64,000 nucleotides of DNA, from positions 15,202,538 through 15,266,537 of the forward strand of contig OY757017.1 of NCBI GenBank assembly GCA_963580285.1. The letters run 5' to 3'. Position numbers and translations under genes: made by a program. The notes under the pieces were generated by a model that was given only the letters and a program-made list of their open reading frames with translations, made no database searches and was not told the DNA's origin. This DNA comes from Lucinisca nassula. Its lineage: Eukaryota > Mollusca > Bivalvia > Lucinida > Lucinidae. This document shows, in pieces, positions 20,112 to 31,681 of this stretch (its first letter is position 1; the number at the start of each line of letters is the position of its first letter).

Positions 20112-20183
20112 GTTTCAGTGGTGTAGTGGTTATCACATCCCCTTTACTCGCGGAAGGTTCTGAGTTCAATCCTCAGCGGAAAC
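20112..20183 (+). pseudogene. tRNA-Val-like, anticodon changed to TAC, probably pseudogene
   Basis: The overall tRNA-Val frame of 72 nt is kept, but the start is GTTTCAG. The anticodon stem is broken (TCCCC against GCGGA) and the loop reads TTTACTC, giving TAC instead of AAC. The T-arm and 3' acceptor strand are intact and a T-run follows. The damaged stem argues against function. Confidence 0.7.
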
Positions 20184-20220
20184 ACTTTTTTCTTTTTCCT
20201 TTCTCTTTCTTTTATGTTAA

Positions 20221-20382
20221 GAAGCCTCCGTGGTGTAGTGGTTACGCTACTCGCCTTGAAAACCAGGGGTCGCAGGGTCGATCCCGGGCTTCTCCAGACT
20301 TTGGATGAGTCTTTAAACCGAGGTCCCGTCTCCGTATGACCTTAGCTGTTGGTGGGACGTAAAACTCAAACACTCGCTCACT
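20221..20382 (+). repeat. tRNA-Thr-derived SINE C
   Basis: The head GAAGCCTCCGTGGTGTAG pairs with CCCGGGCTTC. The anticodon region CTTGAAAACCAGGGGTC derives from a Thr-TGT type arm (compare 42853, CTTGTAAACCAG). The body is CTTTAAACCGAGGTCCCG and GTTGGTGGGACGTAAAAC, with an ACTC-rich tail. TTTTATGTTAA and TTTTGTGTTAA flank it as a target duplication. Confidence 0.8.
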
Positions 20383-20471
20383 CTTTTGTGTTAAGTGATG
20401 TCTCAGTAAAGCGTGATTCACTGACAAGCTTTTGTTAGAAAACATACTTTTTTTACTTAACCCTAACATGC

Positions 20472-20699
20472 TTAACCCTTTTTGTACCAAATGGAATCTT
20501 CCACCTTATATATAGCAGGAGTCCATTTCAAAATTTAGGGGTGTCAGGTTGTATTTTCTTCAAAATTTGTTTGGAAGATGGCTTAACTTTTCGCAAACAG
20601 TGTAGGCCCTCATCAGACGCCGCGTTCTGCGGCGTCTGATGTGGGCCTGCACTGTTTGTCAACTACCCGTTTTGTGGGTTTCCTGTACTGAATGGTTAA
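20472..20699. mobile_element. TTAA-flanked MITE, copy
   Basis: It starts TTAACCCTTTTTGTACCA and ends GTACTGAATGGTTAA. The central palindrome CAGACGCCGCGTTCTGCGGC is perfect. Confidence 0.7.
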
Positions 20700-21106
20700 C
20701 AGTTCAGCGAATTCGGGTGCATATAAAATTAAAACACTTATCCTGCTATTCACAACAACTGCTACGTGTGCTACATGTAACAGTGTAGATCAAGATCAGA
20801 AGCCATCTGGTGCGAATTTGAATGAATAAATTACATCAAGTAATTTGATTGGCTGAAATGTAAATGGGTGTGGCTAAATTGAATGAGTTCAACTTCCGGC
20901 AGTAGGTATTGCTGTCGGTCCGACGTTGATACTTTGTTTTGTTCTGGCTGGGTAATTGACAGAATGGGGCATTCCCCTGGTAAGGTAGGCATCTGTGCAG
21001 TCTGATTATCTGGAGTCCTCGCAGTTCGCGTGAGCCTTCTATAGCTTCCGGACTGCAAACAAATACCCTCAGCAGACTGGCTTGATGCACATGCCTTTAT
21101 GTCTGT
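20700..21106. other. gene-free duplicated DNA
   Basis: It matches 15606-15900 and 43686 onward. It lacks the SINE B found in the 43-kb and 60-kb copies (the site CAACTGCTACGTGTGC is uninterrupted at about 20755). Confidence 0.5.
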
Positions 21107-21195
21107 TTGATTTGAGGTTTAACGTACCCGTCAACACTGTAAAGGTCATTTTGGAGACGTTGCTTCCAATTTTGTGGGACTCGTATCCAACTTTG
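21107..21195 (-). repeat. SINE A 3' fragment
   Basis: Only the reversed tail and adjacent body remain, TTTGATTTGAGGTTTAACG to TTTTGTGGGACTC. Confidence 0.7.
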
Positions 21196-21706
21196 GGCGA
21201 CCGCCGTATCCGATTTATCTGTAATAATGTTGGCGGCGAAATGTAAAGAAATATATAACGACACTTTAGTTTTTATTTCATAAAATAAATTTGTAAATAA
21301 TTACAAAATTTTTGCTGGAAAATTTCGAAACTTCATTTATTCACGAATATGCTGATATTATTTTCATATTTTTTGGACAAAAATTTGCTATACCTTTTGT
21401 TGATTGTTTCAGGTGCCTATCGAAATGATTAAAATATATAGTAAAATGTCTATTTCTCTCCTAGGGTTTATTAACAAAACTTAAAAAAGAGGTTTAAATA
21501 CAATGTTTGGAAAAAGTTGCTGGGAAAAAAACGTAGTGGTGATAATAATGAACGATTTAGTTTTTGTTTCAATTAAATAGAATGAAAATTACTATGTCCT
21601 TTTGGCATTTTGTTAGCAGTGGTATTCTTTTTTTTCTTCTAAAATTCTGATTCGGAAATTATCGGAAGACAGCGGAAAATATCGAGTTATAATTCGGGAC
21701 CAGGTC
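21196..21706. other. AT-rich DNA, no recognised feature
   Basis: About 500 bp of AT-rich, apparently unique sequence, with no convincing coding frame or repeat. Confidence 0.3.
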
Positions 21707-21926
21707 TTAACACTTTTTGTACCGGAAACCCCTCAAGAGGTGATTGGCAAACAGTGCAGGCCCAGATCAGAACGCGGTGTCTGATCAGGGTCTACAATGT
21801 TTGCAAAATGTTCAGCCAGTTTTCAAATAAATCCGTGAAGAAAACACAACTTGACGCCCCTAAATATTTAAATGAACTCCTGCTGTATAAAAGAAGGGAG
21901 ATTCCATTTGGTGCAAAAAGGGTTAA
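21707..21926. mobile_element. TTAA-flanked MITE, copy
   Basis: TTAA at 21707 and 21923. The inner ends are CACTTTTTGTACCGG and TTTGGTGCAAAAAGGG. It is oriented like the copy at 8611. Confidence 0.65.
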
Positions 21927-23519
21927 TAGCGACAATTATCTTTTCTTTAATTTAATTTAATTATGATTGCAGTTTGTTTGGTAATGATGATGTCTCCTTT
22001 GTGTCTTGTTGTAGAACTGGGGTTAAAGTCGTTCACAGTACAGTAAAATCCTATATTAAGACCACCTTTTGAACTGTTCAAAAGTGGTATTTAAGAACAT
22101 TTTTGAACAGTCTCAAAGGTGGACCCTGACCAGAGGATAATTAGTGCAGAAAACACGAAGAAAGATAAAGTGCAACCTTCAAAAGTGCAGCCTTCAAAAT
22201 AAGCTTTTTAAAGCAGATTTAGCCATAATGTTTCTTATTTCTGCTCCGAGTCATACATGTTGGGTACTCGTTACTTGCCGAGGCTGTTCTAATGAGTTCC
22301 CACAATCTATGTTTTTTGAAAATATTAGACTTTTTTCATCTCAGTGCAGATATTTACGTATATATAAATAGGCGTGTCTTCGTAATGTAGGGCATAAACA
22401 GGTTTTCTTTCGCATGATATTATATAATGTTTGCATATAATTGGTGGACCAGTGAAGGCCCTTATCAGATGCGGCATATGCTCTGGGTCTGGACTGTTCA
22501 CGTTTATCGTCAAAAGGGTCGTCAGTATAATATGGGTTATTGTTATACAGAACCATTGATCTAGATCTGGTCTGAACTGTAATAATGATATATGAGCCTG
22601 CGCATGACAAACCTGTAAAAGGACCATTGCAACCAGCAAACCTGAGATGTGCACAGTCTGGTCAAAGTATTTGCTGTCTTTGCAACACGGGAAGACTGGC
22701 CAGACTGAATGTAAATGCAGATTGATCTGTGTCTGCGCTGGTTGTACTAATCTTATTGTAGGTTTTAACATGCACAGGCTCATATGTTTTGTGAAAGAAC
22801 TCCTTTAACCCTTAAGATGCCAAGAAAAACTGCATCTGAAAATGTTGTCATTTTATGTCGTCTGCTTCATACTTGCTAACATTCGCAAACATTTGGCACG
22901 CATGCAAACATTGTAGATCCCGATCAGACTGCTCCTCAGGTAGGAGTCTGCACATTTTGCAATAAACAAGCTGACAACAAAGACAACGAGAACTGTTGTA
23001 ACTGGCATCTTAAATTTATGATTTTTATAATTCAGCCAAACTGTTTATTGCAATATCCAGGACAAGCAATAATTGCCCCTAAGGGATAGGTAAATAACCC
23101 TTTCACCTCCGACTTTCTGAAGTACATTCTTTCGCCTTCTTATTAGGAATTGATAATTGTTAATAACGTTTCAAATATATTTCTCGGAGTATAATTCGCC
23201 TACTGGCAAACCGTGTTGACCCTGATGAGACGGTGCATTTTGAGTCTCATCTGGATCTACACTGTTTGCATAGGTATATGAACCGGTCTACAAGATTGGA
23301 ATGTTTAAGCCATAAACTTCTGGGATCAGCAGCGTAAAGGCTCGCTCAATACTATTTTGGTCATATTGAACCAGTTACTTTATCTATCCATACTATGAGT
23401 AATGGTACCCATAACACGTTTAGTAAAAAGCGCTTCTAGTGACTAGCCACAACATCTTTATAAAAATGGGTCTTCACTGTGTGTTCACTGTTTGTGAAAA
23501 TTTTAAGACAATATTCATA
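21927..23519. other. mostly unique DNA with hairpin elements
   Basis: No gene is seen. It contains a decayed palindromic element at about 22195-22385, ending GGCGTGTCTTCGTAATG. Three fold-backs have GCAAACA-type arms at about 22452-22505, 22904-22962 and 23205-23272; the last pairs GCAAACCGTGTTGACCC with its complement. Confidence 0.45.
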
Positions 23520-24346
23520 CAGATTCCAGGACAAAATCCCCCCCCCCCGGACATAATCCCCCACGGACAAAATCCCCCACTTTTTGTAAAGGCGGACAAA
23601 AACTACCCCCAACATTTGTTCAGGTGGACAAAATCCCCCCTGGACAAAATCCCCCCGGACAAAATCCCCCCCCCCCCCCCACTGCTGTTTATAAAGGTGG
23701 ACAGTATCCTGCACACCTCCACATGCACAATTACTGATTTTTGAAAACTGTAGATTCCATATCAGATTTAGTGCAGTACTATCAAAGCTATATTGGTGCT
23801 CATGGAGAAATTATTGCCCGTCAACACTGTATAGGTCATTTTGGAGACGTTGCTTGTAAGATCAAAGTAAAAAGGGCATACTTGTATTAACTTTTTGTAA
23901 TTGTACATGTGTGCTTTGGGGTGTTATGGACCTCTCATCCCATTAGGATTATGCCTGGCATGATCAGTTAACCCAACCCAGTCCCAGGCACACTTAGATT
24001 CCACATCTTAGATTCCTGATCTGTATTGATTCCTGATCATTGCCTTCACTTCTATTTTAGAACCTCTACCATTACGAAAAACTCCTGTTCAAATATATTG
24101 AAAATTGACATATTCCAATAACAGATTCCAATATTTTTCATATTTCTGCTCAAAAACAAAGATTGTGGGTAGTGGAAGGATAATTATCTAGAACAATTTA
24201 GAGCAAGGGTTATTGCGCCGGGGGGGGGGGGGGTGTCCAACCTGACACATACAGCGAGGGGGATTTTGTCCGGGGGGATTTTGTCCGAGGGGGATTTTGT
24301 CCGCCTTTACAAAAAGGGGGGATTTTGTCCGGGGGGGATTTTGTCC
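23520..24346. repeat. inverted pair of GGACAAAATCCCCC arrays
   Basis: Positions about 23527-23672 hold five or so copies of GGACAAAATCCCCC, including GTAAAGGCGGACAAAA. Positions about 24249-24346 hold about five copies in the opposite orientation, including TTTTGTCCGCCTTTAC. The ~570 bp between them is not recognised. The arrangement resembles a fold-back element with repetitive arms. Confidence 0.65.
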
Positions 24347-24913
24347 GGCTACCATTCAAATACACAAGAACATAAGACAATGTAAAATAAATGTTTTGAG
24401 TAATAGTGTCTGGTCAAGCAACTGGTCACCTAGATGATCGCGTCTCCCAAACGCATGTACACAATTATGGTTATGGAATAATAGATAAACTGGATAGGGA
24501 CCTTAGGCACTTAGTGGACCGGATTAATTCGGCACGAGTGTTGAATTGTAATAAAGATTGTTTTTTTTTTGTTTTGTTTTTTTTTTCGTTCTTCTTTTCG
24601 CATTCTCTCCTTCCTATCAGTTTAGAAAAGGCTTGCTTAGCTACATCTAAATAACGAAAATGGGGGTTAGAGTCACTTTGATAAAAAAAAAAACACGATA
24701 ATGAGGAAACAATACCGGCAAAGATCAGCCTGTGCATCCGCATAGTCGGATCAGAGATTTTGTTGCTTGCGTTTAATGGATCAGATTTGCGTTTGATACA
24801 ATAAGTGAAAAAAAAAACTTGCACAACCACGCAGCCTCAGTGTCAATTGCTTGTGCTACTTGTGTTCATAATTATGCATGCACTCAATACAGGCGAGGCG
24901 CAGTAGTATCAGG

Positions 24914-24973
<60 letters not shown>

Positions 24974-25310
24974 ATTGTTGTTGTTTGTTGCATGTGAGCC
25001 ACGTTTCAGCACAAAAAAAAATGTTTCTATTTTTGCTGCATATCATACATAGTATACAAACTATAATGCCCAGATCATCCTGCGCAGCCCCACAGTCTGA
25101 TCGAAGCTTTTAGGTGCATACTTTGCGACTTCTATCCATGCACTTTGTCTCAATGTCAAATCACGTACTCGTAAATAGTCAGTTTCTTCTTTTGTCACAG
25201 CGCCATTTGTTACAGCTTAAATAAAATACTGCAAAGTTCCGCCCACCCATTTTCATGTAATAGCATTGTACAAATAAATTATAATTTCCAATCGATCAAT
25301 ATTCTACCAT
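24347..25310. other. gene-free; microsatellite and adapter-like word
   Basis: No gene is seen. There is a (TTA)n run at 24917-24970. A 13-base word identical to a common cDNA-library EcoRI adapter (AATTCGGCACGAG) lies at 24526-24538, followed by T-rich sequence. Not otherwise recognised. Confidence 0.4.
24917..24970. repeat. (TTA)n microsatellite
   Basis: About 17 uninterrupted TTA/ATT units. Confidence 0.95.
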
Positions 25311-25552
25311 CACGAAAACACGCCTATATAATTTTGACCCCCTTGAACCCCACCTTTATATAGTTAATCTGGGGTTTACATGGGTAACCCTTATTTATCT
25401 TATTTCTTTATCAATTAGGCGGTTCTAACGAGTGCACATAATCTATATTTGAGCAGAAATAAGATAAAATATCACAATTATTCATCTAAAAATGTTCGAT
25501 TTTTCAAAGTAAAGTCTACAATGTATTTGTATAGGCGTGTTTTCATAATTTC
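25311..25552. mobile_element. palindromic MITE-like element, copy 6
   Basis: The ends are ACGAAAACACGCCTATATA and GTATAGGCGTGTTTTCATAA. The left core arm has been deleted, so only the right GGCGGTTCTAACGAGTGC arm remains (about 25420). Confidence 0.65.
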
Positions 25553-25785
25553 ATAATGACTAATTTTGACGGGATTCTTTACAACTGTTTACTCAAGCCC
25601 CCAGTTTTTATTGATAAAGCAGCGTCCAGGTGATGCGCAAATAAACAGGTAACCTTCGTATTTATCCTATCATCGGTAAATTCCGCTGGTCAGTAAAGCA
25701 AGGTAATTCGTGAGGATTAGCAATCAGGAGAGAAAATTGGATTATGCCCCTTGATCTCAGTGGACCTTCAAAGTTCCATATGTTT

Positions 25786-25998
25786 ACCCGACATTGAGAT
25801 GTAATGACATCTCAAGCCATATCGCCCAATGAAACCAATAGGGTTTATTAGCATGGACGGTCCGCCTCGCACAGCGGTTCCTGGACAGGCTTAGATCCTC
25901 TAAGCGGTTTACCAGTACTAGTGTGCGGGCCGGATTCAGCTCTGCGTGGAAGCATCATGCATCCCATATATTTCTTCAAGCCCCTATGGGCGGGGGCC
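25786..25998 (-). repeat. SINE A lacking its tail
   Basis: A minus-strand copy beginning at ACCCGACATTGAGATG and ending GCCCCTATGGGCGGGGGC. The 3' part (tail) is absent. Confidence 0.75.
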
Positions 25999-26198
25999 GA
26001 CATGCCTTTATGTCTTTGGTGCCACAGGCATTTCTTTCTTTCATTCTTTCTTTCTTTCTTCTACATCAACGACATCAGGCGGAGAAAACTATATAACGTA
26101 GTAATGTTTCCGAGATCAATAAGACACCTGTCACAAATTTAACATTTGCAAGTTGATTGACATATGCACAAGAGGGTTGAAGAATTTGTCCGTAAGGT

Positions 26199-26246
26199 AT
26201 GCTCGCCTGCCACGCGGGCGGCCCGGGTTCGATTCCCGGCCGATGC
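26199..26246 (+). pseudogene. tRNA-Gly fragment
   Basis: Only the part from ATGCTCGCCTGCCACGCGGG through the T-arm and GATGC remains. The 5' acceptor strand and D-arm are replaced by unrelated sequence (TTTGTCCGTAAGG). The paralog at 51492 keeps the whole length. Confidence 0.8.
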
Positions 26247-26499
26247 AATTTTATTTTCACTGTCGGTCTATCTATAGCCAATTTACCGTGCACATGTCCG
26301 TCTTTCAGCATATGCCCTTCCGATATTTGGATTTTTTTTTTACACTCGCAGAATTAAAATTATTGGGAAGCTTCCTGTAAACCAGATCGAAGCTATAAAA
26401 CAGATTTCGATTTCGTTTGTTTGATAATAGGTTTAACGTCCCCGTCACTGCACGCTATTTAGGTCATGAATATACCAATCACAACATACATACACAGAG

Positions 26500-26785
26500 G
26501 CCCCCGCCAATCGGGGCTTGAAGAAATATATGGCCTGCATGATGCTTCCACGCAGAGCTGAATCCGACCAGAAGCGAGTACTAGTATACCGCTTAGGGGA
26601 TCTAAGCTTCCCCAGGAAAAGCGGTGCGAGTCGGACCGTCAATGCTTATAAACCCTATTGGTTTCATTGGGCGACAGGGCTTGAGATGTCATTTCATCTC
26701 AATGTCGGGTATTGGAAGCAACCTACCAAAAATGACATGTACAGTGTTGACTGGAACGTTAAACCTCAAATCAAACAAACAAAAA
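26500..26785 (+). repeat. SINE A, full copy
   Basis: From GCCCCCGCCAATCGGGGC to TTGACTGGAACGTTAAACC and CAAA repeats. A ~55-bp reversed fragment of the same family (GGTTTAACGTCCCCGTCAC) lies just upstream at 26412-26468. ACATACACAG flanks the copy. Confidence 0.8.
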
Positions 26786-26866
26786 CAACATACACAGATG
26801 ATGAACTAATAAAAGACATCCTCGAACGTTCAATAAGTCTTAGTATTCATGTAAATGTACATCGCG

Positions 26867-27202
26867 AAAACACGCCTATATAATTTTGACCCCCTTGAAC
26901 CCCACTTTTATATAGTAAAACTGGGGTTTACAGGGGTAAACATTATTTTACTTATTTCTGCTCTAAAATATAGATTGTGGGTACTCGTCAGAACCGCCTC
27001 AATGAGGCGGTTCTTACGAGTGCCTACAAAATATAGATTGTGGGTACTCGTCAGAACCGCCTCAATGAGGCGGTTCTTACGAGTGCCTACAATCTATATT
27101 TTGAGCAGAAATAAGAAAAAATATCACAATTTTTCATCTTAAAAATTTTCATTTTTTCGGCGATAAAGGTGGCGATGTATTTGTATAGGTGTGTTTTCAT
27201 AA
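26867..27202. mobile_element. palindromic MITE-like element, copy 7 (core duplicated)
   Basis: The ends are CGCGAAAACACGCCTATA and GTATAGGTGTGTTTTCATAA. The core hairpin unit (ATATAGATTGTGGGTACTCG plus CAGAACCGCC) is present twice in tandem at 26966-27112. Both copies share one arm mismatch (GTCAG facing CTTAC). Confidence 0.7.
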
Positions 27203-27440
27203 TGAGTAGCTATCTAAAAATACTAGCCATTGTCTACTGATCCAAAATCATGTAATCCATCCAATTATTATCACTCAGTGATAATCACTTAGACACCATC
27301 ACGTGGGCAGCAGCATTATAGGTGTTGCAGTATTGTAATCTCCGAGTCGATTGTTTGTCAAACGATCCAAAATCACTTAATCCATACAATCATTATCCCA
27401 AGTGTTGCAATATTGTCAACTTTAGATCCGACCCTAAGTT

Positions 27441-27777
27441 GCCCCCGCCTATCGGGTCTTGGAGAAATATATTGGGCTGCATGGTTGCTTCCATGCAAAG
27501 CTGAAACCGACCGGACATGAATGCTGGTAAACTGGTAAACCGCTAACATATTTTATTGTTATTAACAACAATGGGATTGGACACAAGTTAGTACATTATC
27601 TAAGGTCTAAGCCTGCCCAGGCAAGTGGTGCGAGTCGGATCGCCCATGCATTTAAACCCTGTTGGTTTCATTAGGCGGCATGGATTGAGATGTCATTTCA
27701 TCTCAATGTCGGGTAAAAGTCCCGCCAGATTGGAAGCGAAGTCTCCAAAATGACCTAAATAATGTTGACGGGGATAA
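27441..27777 (+). repeat. SINE A interrupted by a ~55-bp insertion
   Basis: It starts GCCCCCGCCTATCGGGTC and is broken after GGTAAACCGC by AT-rich DNA (27545-27600). It resumes at GGTCTAAGCCTGCCCAGG and runs to TGACGGGGAT. The paralog at 52746 has the same interruption with extra sequence. Confidence 0.7.
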
Positions 27778-27847
27778 AAGAAATATCAACTTGATCAATG
27801 TTAACTACAATTCAGATGAGTGTTTTTTTTTCTTGGAATTAGCATCG

Positions 27848-27919
27848 GTTTCCGTGGTGTAGTGGTTATCACATCCGCTTAACACGCGGAAGGTCCTGAG
27901 TTCAATCCTCAGCGGAAAC
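27848..27919 (+). tRNA. tRNA-Val(AAC): tRNA-Val (AAC)
   Basis: A perfect match to the family consensus: acceptor GTTTCCG/CGGAAAC, D-arm GTGTAGTGGTTATCAC, loop TTAACAC (AAC), T-arm CTGAGTTCAATCCTCAG. A T5 terminator follows two bases later. It is paired with the copy at 53257 in the second duplicated segment. Likely functional. Confidence 0.93.
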
Positions 27920-28139
27920 ATTTTTATCTTAATATTATTTTTTATTTCTCTTCCTTTTGTGTTAAGTAATGTTCCAATAAAGCGTGATAGATTGACTCGC
28001 TCATGTTGGAAAATGCATTTCTTTTCCACTTTAACCCTAAACAGTTCAGCGAATTCGGGTGCAAATTTTAATAATGAATCGAACTTCAATAATTCGTACA
28101 CCGAATACTCGTAAAAATAGCAGATTCGAAATTATTCTT

Positions 28140-28420
28140 GAATCCATAGATAAGTCTATGATACATTGCGATAACACACCCGTGTGACATAGTGCATTAT
28201 TTCTTATCTCCAAAATGGTTGATTTTTTTTTTCTGATGAAACTTTGTGAAATTGTTCTTATTAAAACTTAAAATATATGCTGCAGGTGCTCGTTAGAACC
28301 GCCTCATTGAGGCGGTTCTAACGAGTACCTACAATATATGTCTTGGCATAGAAGGCAGAACAATAATATATACCCTCGTAAATTCCAGTTTTTTTCTATT
28401 TAAAGTTGGGTCTACGGGGG
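28140..28420. mobile_element. palindromic MITE-like element, copy 8 (second subtype)
   Basis: The core hairpin at about 28267-28340 has arms AATATATGCTGCAGGTGCTC / GTTAGAACCGCC, matched across a seven-base centre. The outer parts GATAACACACCCGTGTGAC and GGGTCTACGGGGGTG match copies 3 and 11. Confidence 0.65.
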
Positions 28421-28513
28421 TGTTCATTTCCCGGACTTGTTTCCGTGATGAGCTATTACTATATTAAGAATAATTAAGGAAGATTTTTTCTTCTCATTTT
28501 TTCATCTGCATGT

Positions 28514-28817
28514 TGTTTGTTAGTTTGAATTGAGGTTTTGCGTTCCCGTCAACATTATTTGGGTCATTTTCGATACATTGCTTCCAATTTTGAGGGACTT
28601 TCCCCGACAGTGTGATGAAGGGACATCTCACGCCCTATCGCCAAAACAAACCAATAGGGTTTATCTGCAGGTACGGTCCTACTCGCACTACTTTGCCTGG
28701 GCAGGCTTAGACCTTGTAACCGGTTTACCAGTACTCATCATGCGCTGTCGGTTTCAGCTCTGCGTGGAAGCACCAAGCAGTCAAATCTATTTCTTCCAGC
28801 CCCGGCGGGCGGGGGCT
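28514..28817 (-). repeat. SINE A, diverged subfamily
   Basis: From TTTGTTAGTTTGAATTGAGG to CCCCGGCGGGCGGGGGC on the plus strand, in minus orientation. It shares subfamily changes with 8897 and 53930. Confidence 0.75.
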
Positions 28818-30187
28818 ATGACTGTATGTTGTGTATACTCATTAGATCTTATTAGTTTACACGACATGTCGTCATGTTACAGAAGATGCTCCCATTCTTC
28901 CAATGGCTGATAATATATTTAGTCAAATAGTTTTCTGTTTATACTCATTAGAATCAAATCGTAATAAACCGTCTTTATTATGTCTCCCCCGAAAAAAAAT
29001 TTTTCGGAGAGACATATTGTTTTTCCCCCGGGCGTCTGTCTGTCCTTCTGTCTGTCTGTCCGTCTGTCCGTCTGTCTGTCTCACACATTCGTGTCCGCTC
29101 TGTAACTTGAAAACCGTTGGAGCTATCTTCACGAAACTTCGTATAAATATTAATCAGCATTAGACGACGTGCAGTGCGCAAGAACTATAACTCTCGCATT
29201 TATACTTTTTGAATTATCTCCCTTGGAAGTTTGTTGGTATGTATATATGTATGGGCAAATCGTGTCCGGTCAATCACTTTCTTATTTTTTGATGGATTTT
29301 AAAATTACTTGGCAGAAATATTAACAACCATAAGACGATGTGTGGTGCGCATGAGGCAGGTCGGTACCTCAAAGTCAAGGTCATACTTAGAGGTCAAAGG
29401 TCAAAAAGGGGCCTTTTTTCGTATTTGGTCAATAACTTTCTTATTTGGAGATGGATTTTAAAATTACTTGGCATAATTATTAACAACCATAAGACGATGT
29501 GTTGTGCGCATGAGGCAGGTCGGTACCTCAAAGGTCAAGGTCATACTTAGAGGTCAAAGGTCAAATAAGGGGCCTTTTTTCATATTTGGTCAATAACTTT
29601 CTAATTTTGAGATGGATTTTAAAATTACTCGGCATAATTATTAACAACTATGAGACGATGTGTGGTGCACATGAGGCAGGTCGGTACCTCAAAGGTCAAG
29701 GTCATACTTAGCGAGATGGATTTTGAAATCACATGGCAGAAATGTTAACCAATATAAGGCGATGTGTTGCGTGCATGACCCAGGTTGGTACCTCAAAGGT
29801 CAAGGCCATACTTAGAGGTCAAAGGTAAAAAAGGGGCCTTTTTTCGGGTTTTGTCAATAACTTGCATATTTTAAAATAGAATTTGAAGTTACTTAGCAAA
29901 CATGTTAACTATCATGGGACGATGTGTTGCATGCATGATTCAGTTTGGTACCTAAAATGTCAAGGTCATACATAGAGGTCAAAGGTAAAAAAGGGGCCTT
30001 TTTTGTGTTTGGTCAATAACTTTCTTATTTTTAGATGGATTTTGAAATTGCTAGGCAGAAATGTTAACCACCATGAGATGATGTGTTGCACGCATGACCC
30101 AGTTTGGTACCTGAAAGGTCAAGATCATACATAGAGGTTAAAGGTTAAAAAAGAGGGCCTTTTTGTGTTCTGTCAATAACTTTCTTA

Positions 30188-31681
30188 TTATGCCCCCAAC
30201 TTTGAAAATGTTGGAGGGGCATATTGGTTCTGGTTCGTTCGTCCGTCTGTTACGCTTTTGATGCATAGCATAACTTTTGAACCGTGTATGCTAGGGTTTT
30301 GAAATTTCATATATGGATTCCTCATGGAAAATTAGCAGACGCATATTTTTTTTCTCGTCCGGATTATGCCCCCTTCAAGAGTTATTGCCCTTTGGATTTT
30401 TTTTTTATAAAATCTTGTCAGCAAGATATCTCAAAAACTATTGGAGCTAGAGCCTTGAAAATTGGTGATTATATTGGTGGTGATGAGTAGATGAACAGAT
30501 TAACTTTTGACAAAATTCCGAAAAATACTTTGTGAGTTATGGCCCTTTGTCATTTTGGTAATTTGTGCCCATTGTAATGTATGCTAAAAGTAATGCATAG
30601 CATAACTTTTGAACCGTGTATGCTAGGGTTTTGAAATTTCATATATGGATTCCGCATGGAAAATTAGCTGACGCGTATTTTTTTCTCGTCCAGATTATGC
30701 CCCTTTCAAGAGTTATTGCCCTTAAAATTTTTTTGATAAAATCTTGTCAGCAAAATATCTCAAACACTATTGGAGCTAGAGCCTTGAAAGTTGTTGAGTA
30801 TATTGGTGGTGATGAGTATATGAACTGAATAACTTTTGACAAAATTCCGAAAAATACTTTGCGAGTTATGGCCCTTTGTCATTTTGATAATTAATTTGTG
30901 CCCATTGTAATGAATGCTAAAAGTGATGCATAGCATAACTTTAGAACAGTGTATGCTATGGTTTTGAAATTTCATATATGCATTCCTAATGGAAAATAAG
31001 CGGACGCATATTTTTTTCTTATCCGGATAATGCCCCTTTCAAAAGTTATTGCCCTTTGAATATTTTTTAATAAAATCTTGTCAGCAAGATATCTCAAAAA
31101 CTAATGGAGCTAGAGCCTTGAAAGTTGGTGAACATATTGGTGGTGATGAGTAGATGGACTGATTTACTTTTGACAAACCGCCCCCGCCCATAGGGTCTTG
31201 AAGAAATATATGGGCTGCCGATGCTTCCACGCAGAGCTGAATCCGGCCCGCACACTAGTACTGGTAAACCGCTTAGAGGATCTAAACCTGTCCAGGAATC
31301 GCGGTGCGAGGCGGACCGTCCATGCTTAAAACCCTATTGGTTTCATTGGGCGACAGGGCTTTAGATGTCATTTCATCTTAATGTCGGGTAAAAGTCTCAC
31401 AAAATTGGAAGCAACGTCTCCAAAATGACCTTTACAGTGTTGACGGGGACGTTAAACCTCAAATCAAACAAACAAACAAAACTTTTGACAAAATTCCGAA
31501 AAACACTTTGTGAGTTATGGCCCTTTGTCATTTTAGTAATTTGTCCCCATTGTATTATATGCTAAAAGTGATGCATAGCATAACTTTAGAACCGTGTATG
31601 CTATGGTTTTGAAATTTCATATATGCATTCCTGATGGAAAAATTAGAAGGGGGCATTGTGCTTTACAAACACCATTTCTAG
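30188..31681 (+). mobile_element. second Helitron-like element nested in the first
   Basis: It is inserted between A (30187) and T (31682). Neighbouring repeat units read CTTTCTTATTTTTAGATGG without it. The left end is TTATGCCCCCAACTTTG with a hairpin to TTGGAGGGGCATATTGG. The right end has AGAAGGGGGCATTG and finishes CACCATTTCTAG. The interior holds three to four ~310-bp units (GATGCATAGCATAACTTT, GTGTATGCTAGGGTTTTGAA). A SINE A lies inside. Confidence 0.65.
31178..31480 (+). repeat. SINE A with 12-bp target duplication
   Basis: A full copy from CCGCCCCCGCCCATAGGG to GTTAAACCTC and CAAA repeats. ACTTTTGACAAA flanks both sides (31166-31177 and 31481-31492). Confidence 0.85.

Noticed and set aside
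22325..22783. 152-residue minus-strand frame
   Set aside because: Crosses a palindromic element and fold-backs; no domain features.
24819..25052. Poly-leucine frame
   Set aside because: Produced by the (TTA)n microsatellite.
26518..26883. 121-residue frame and similar ones at 5439, 14802 and 51830
   Set aside because: Translations of SINE A copies; frame and length are not conserved between copies.
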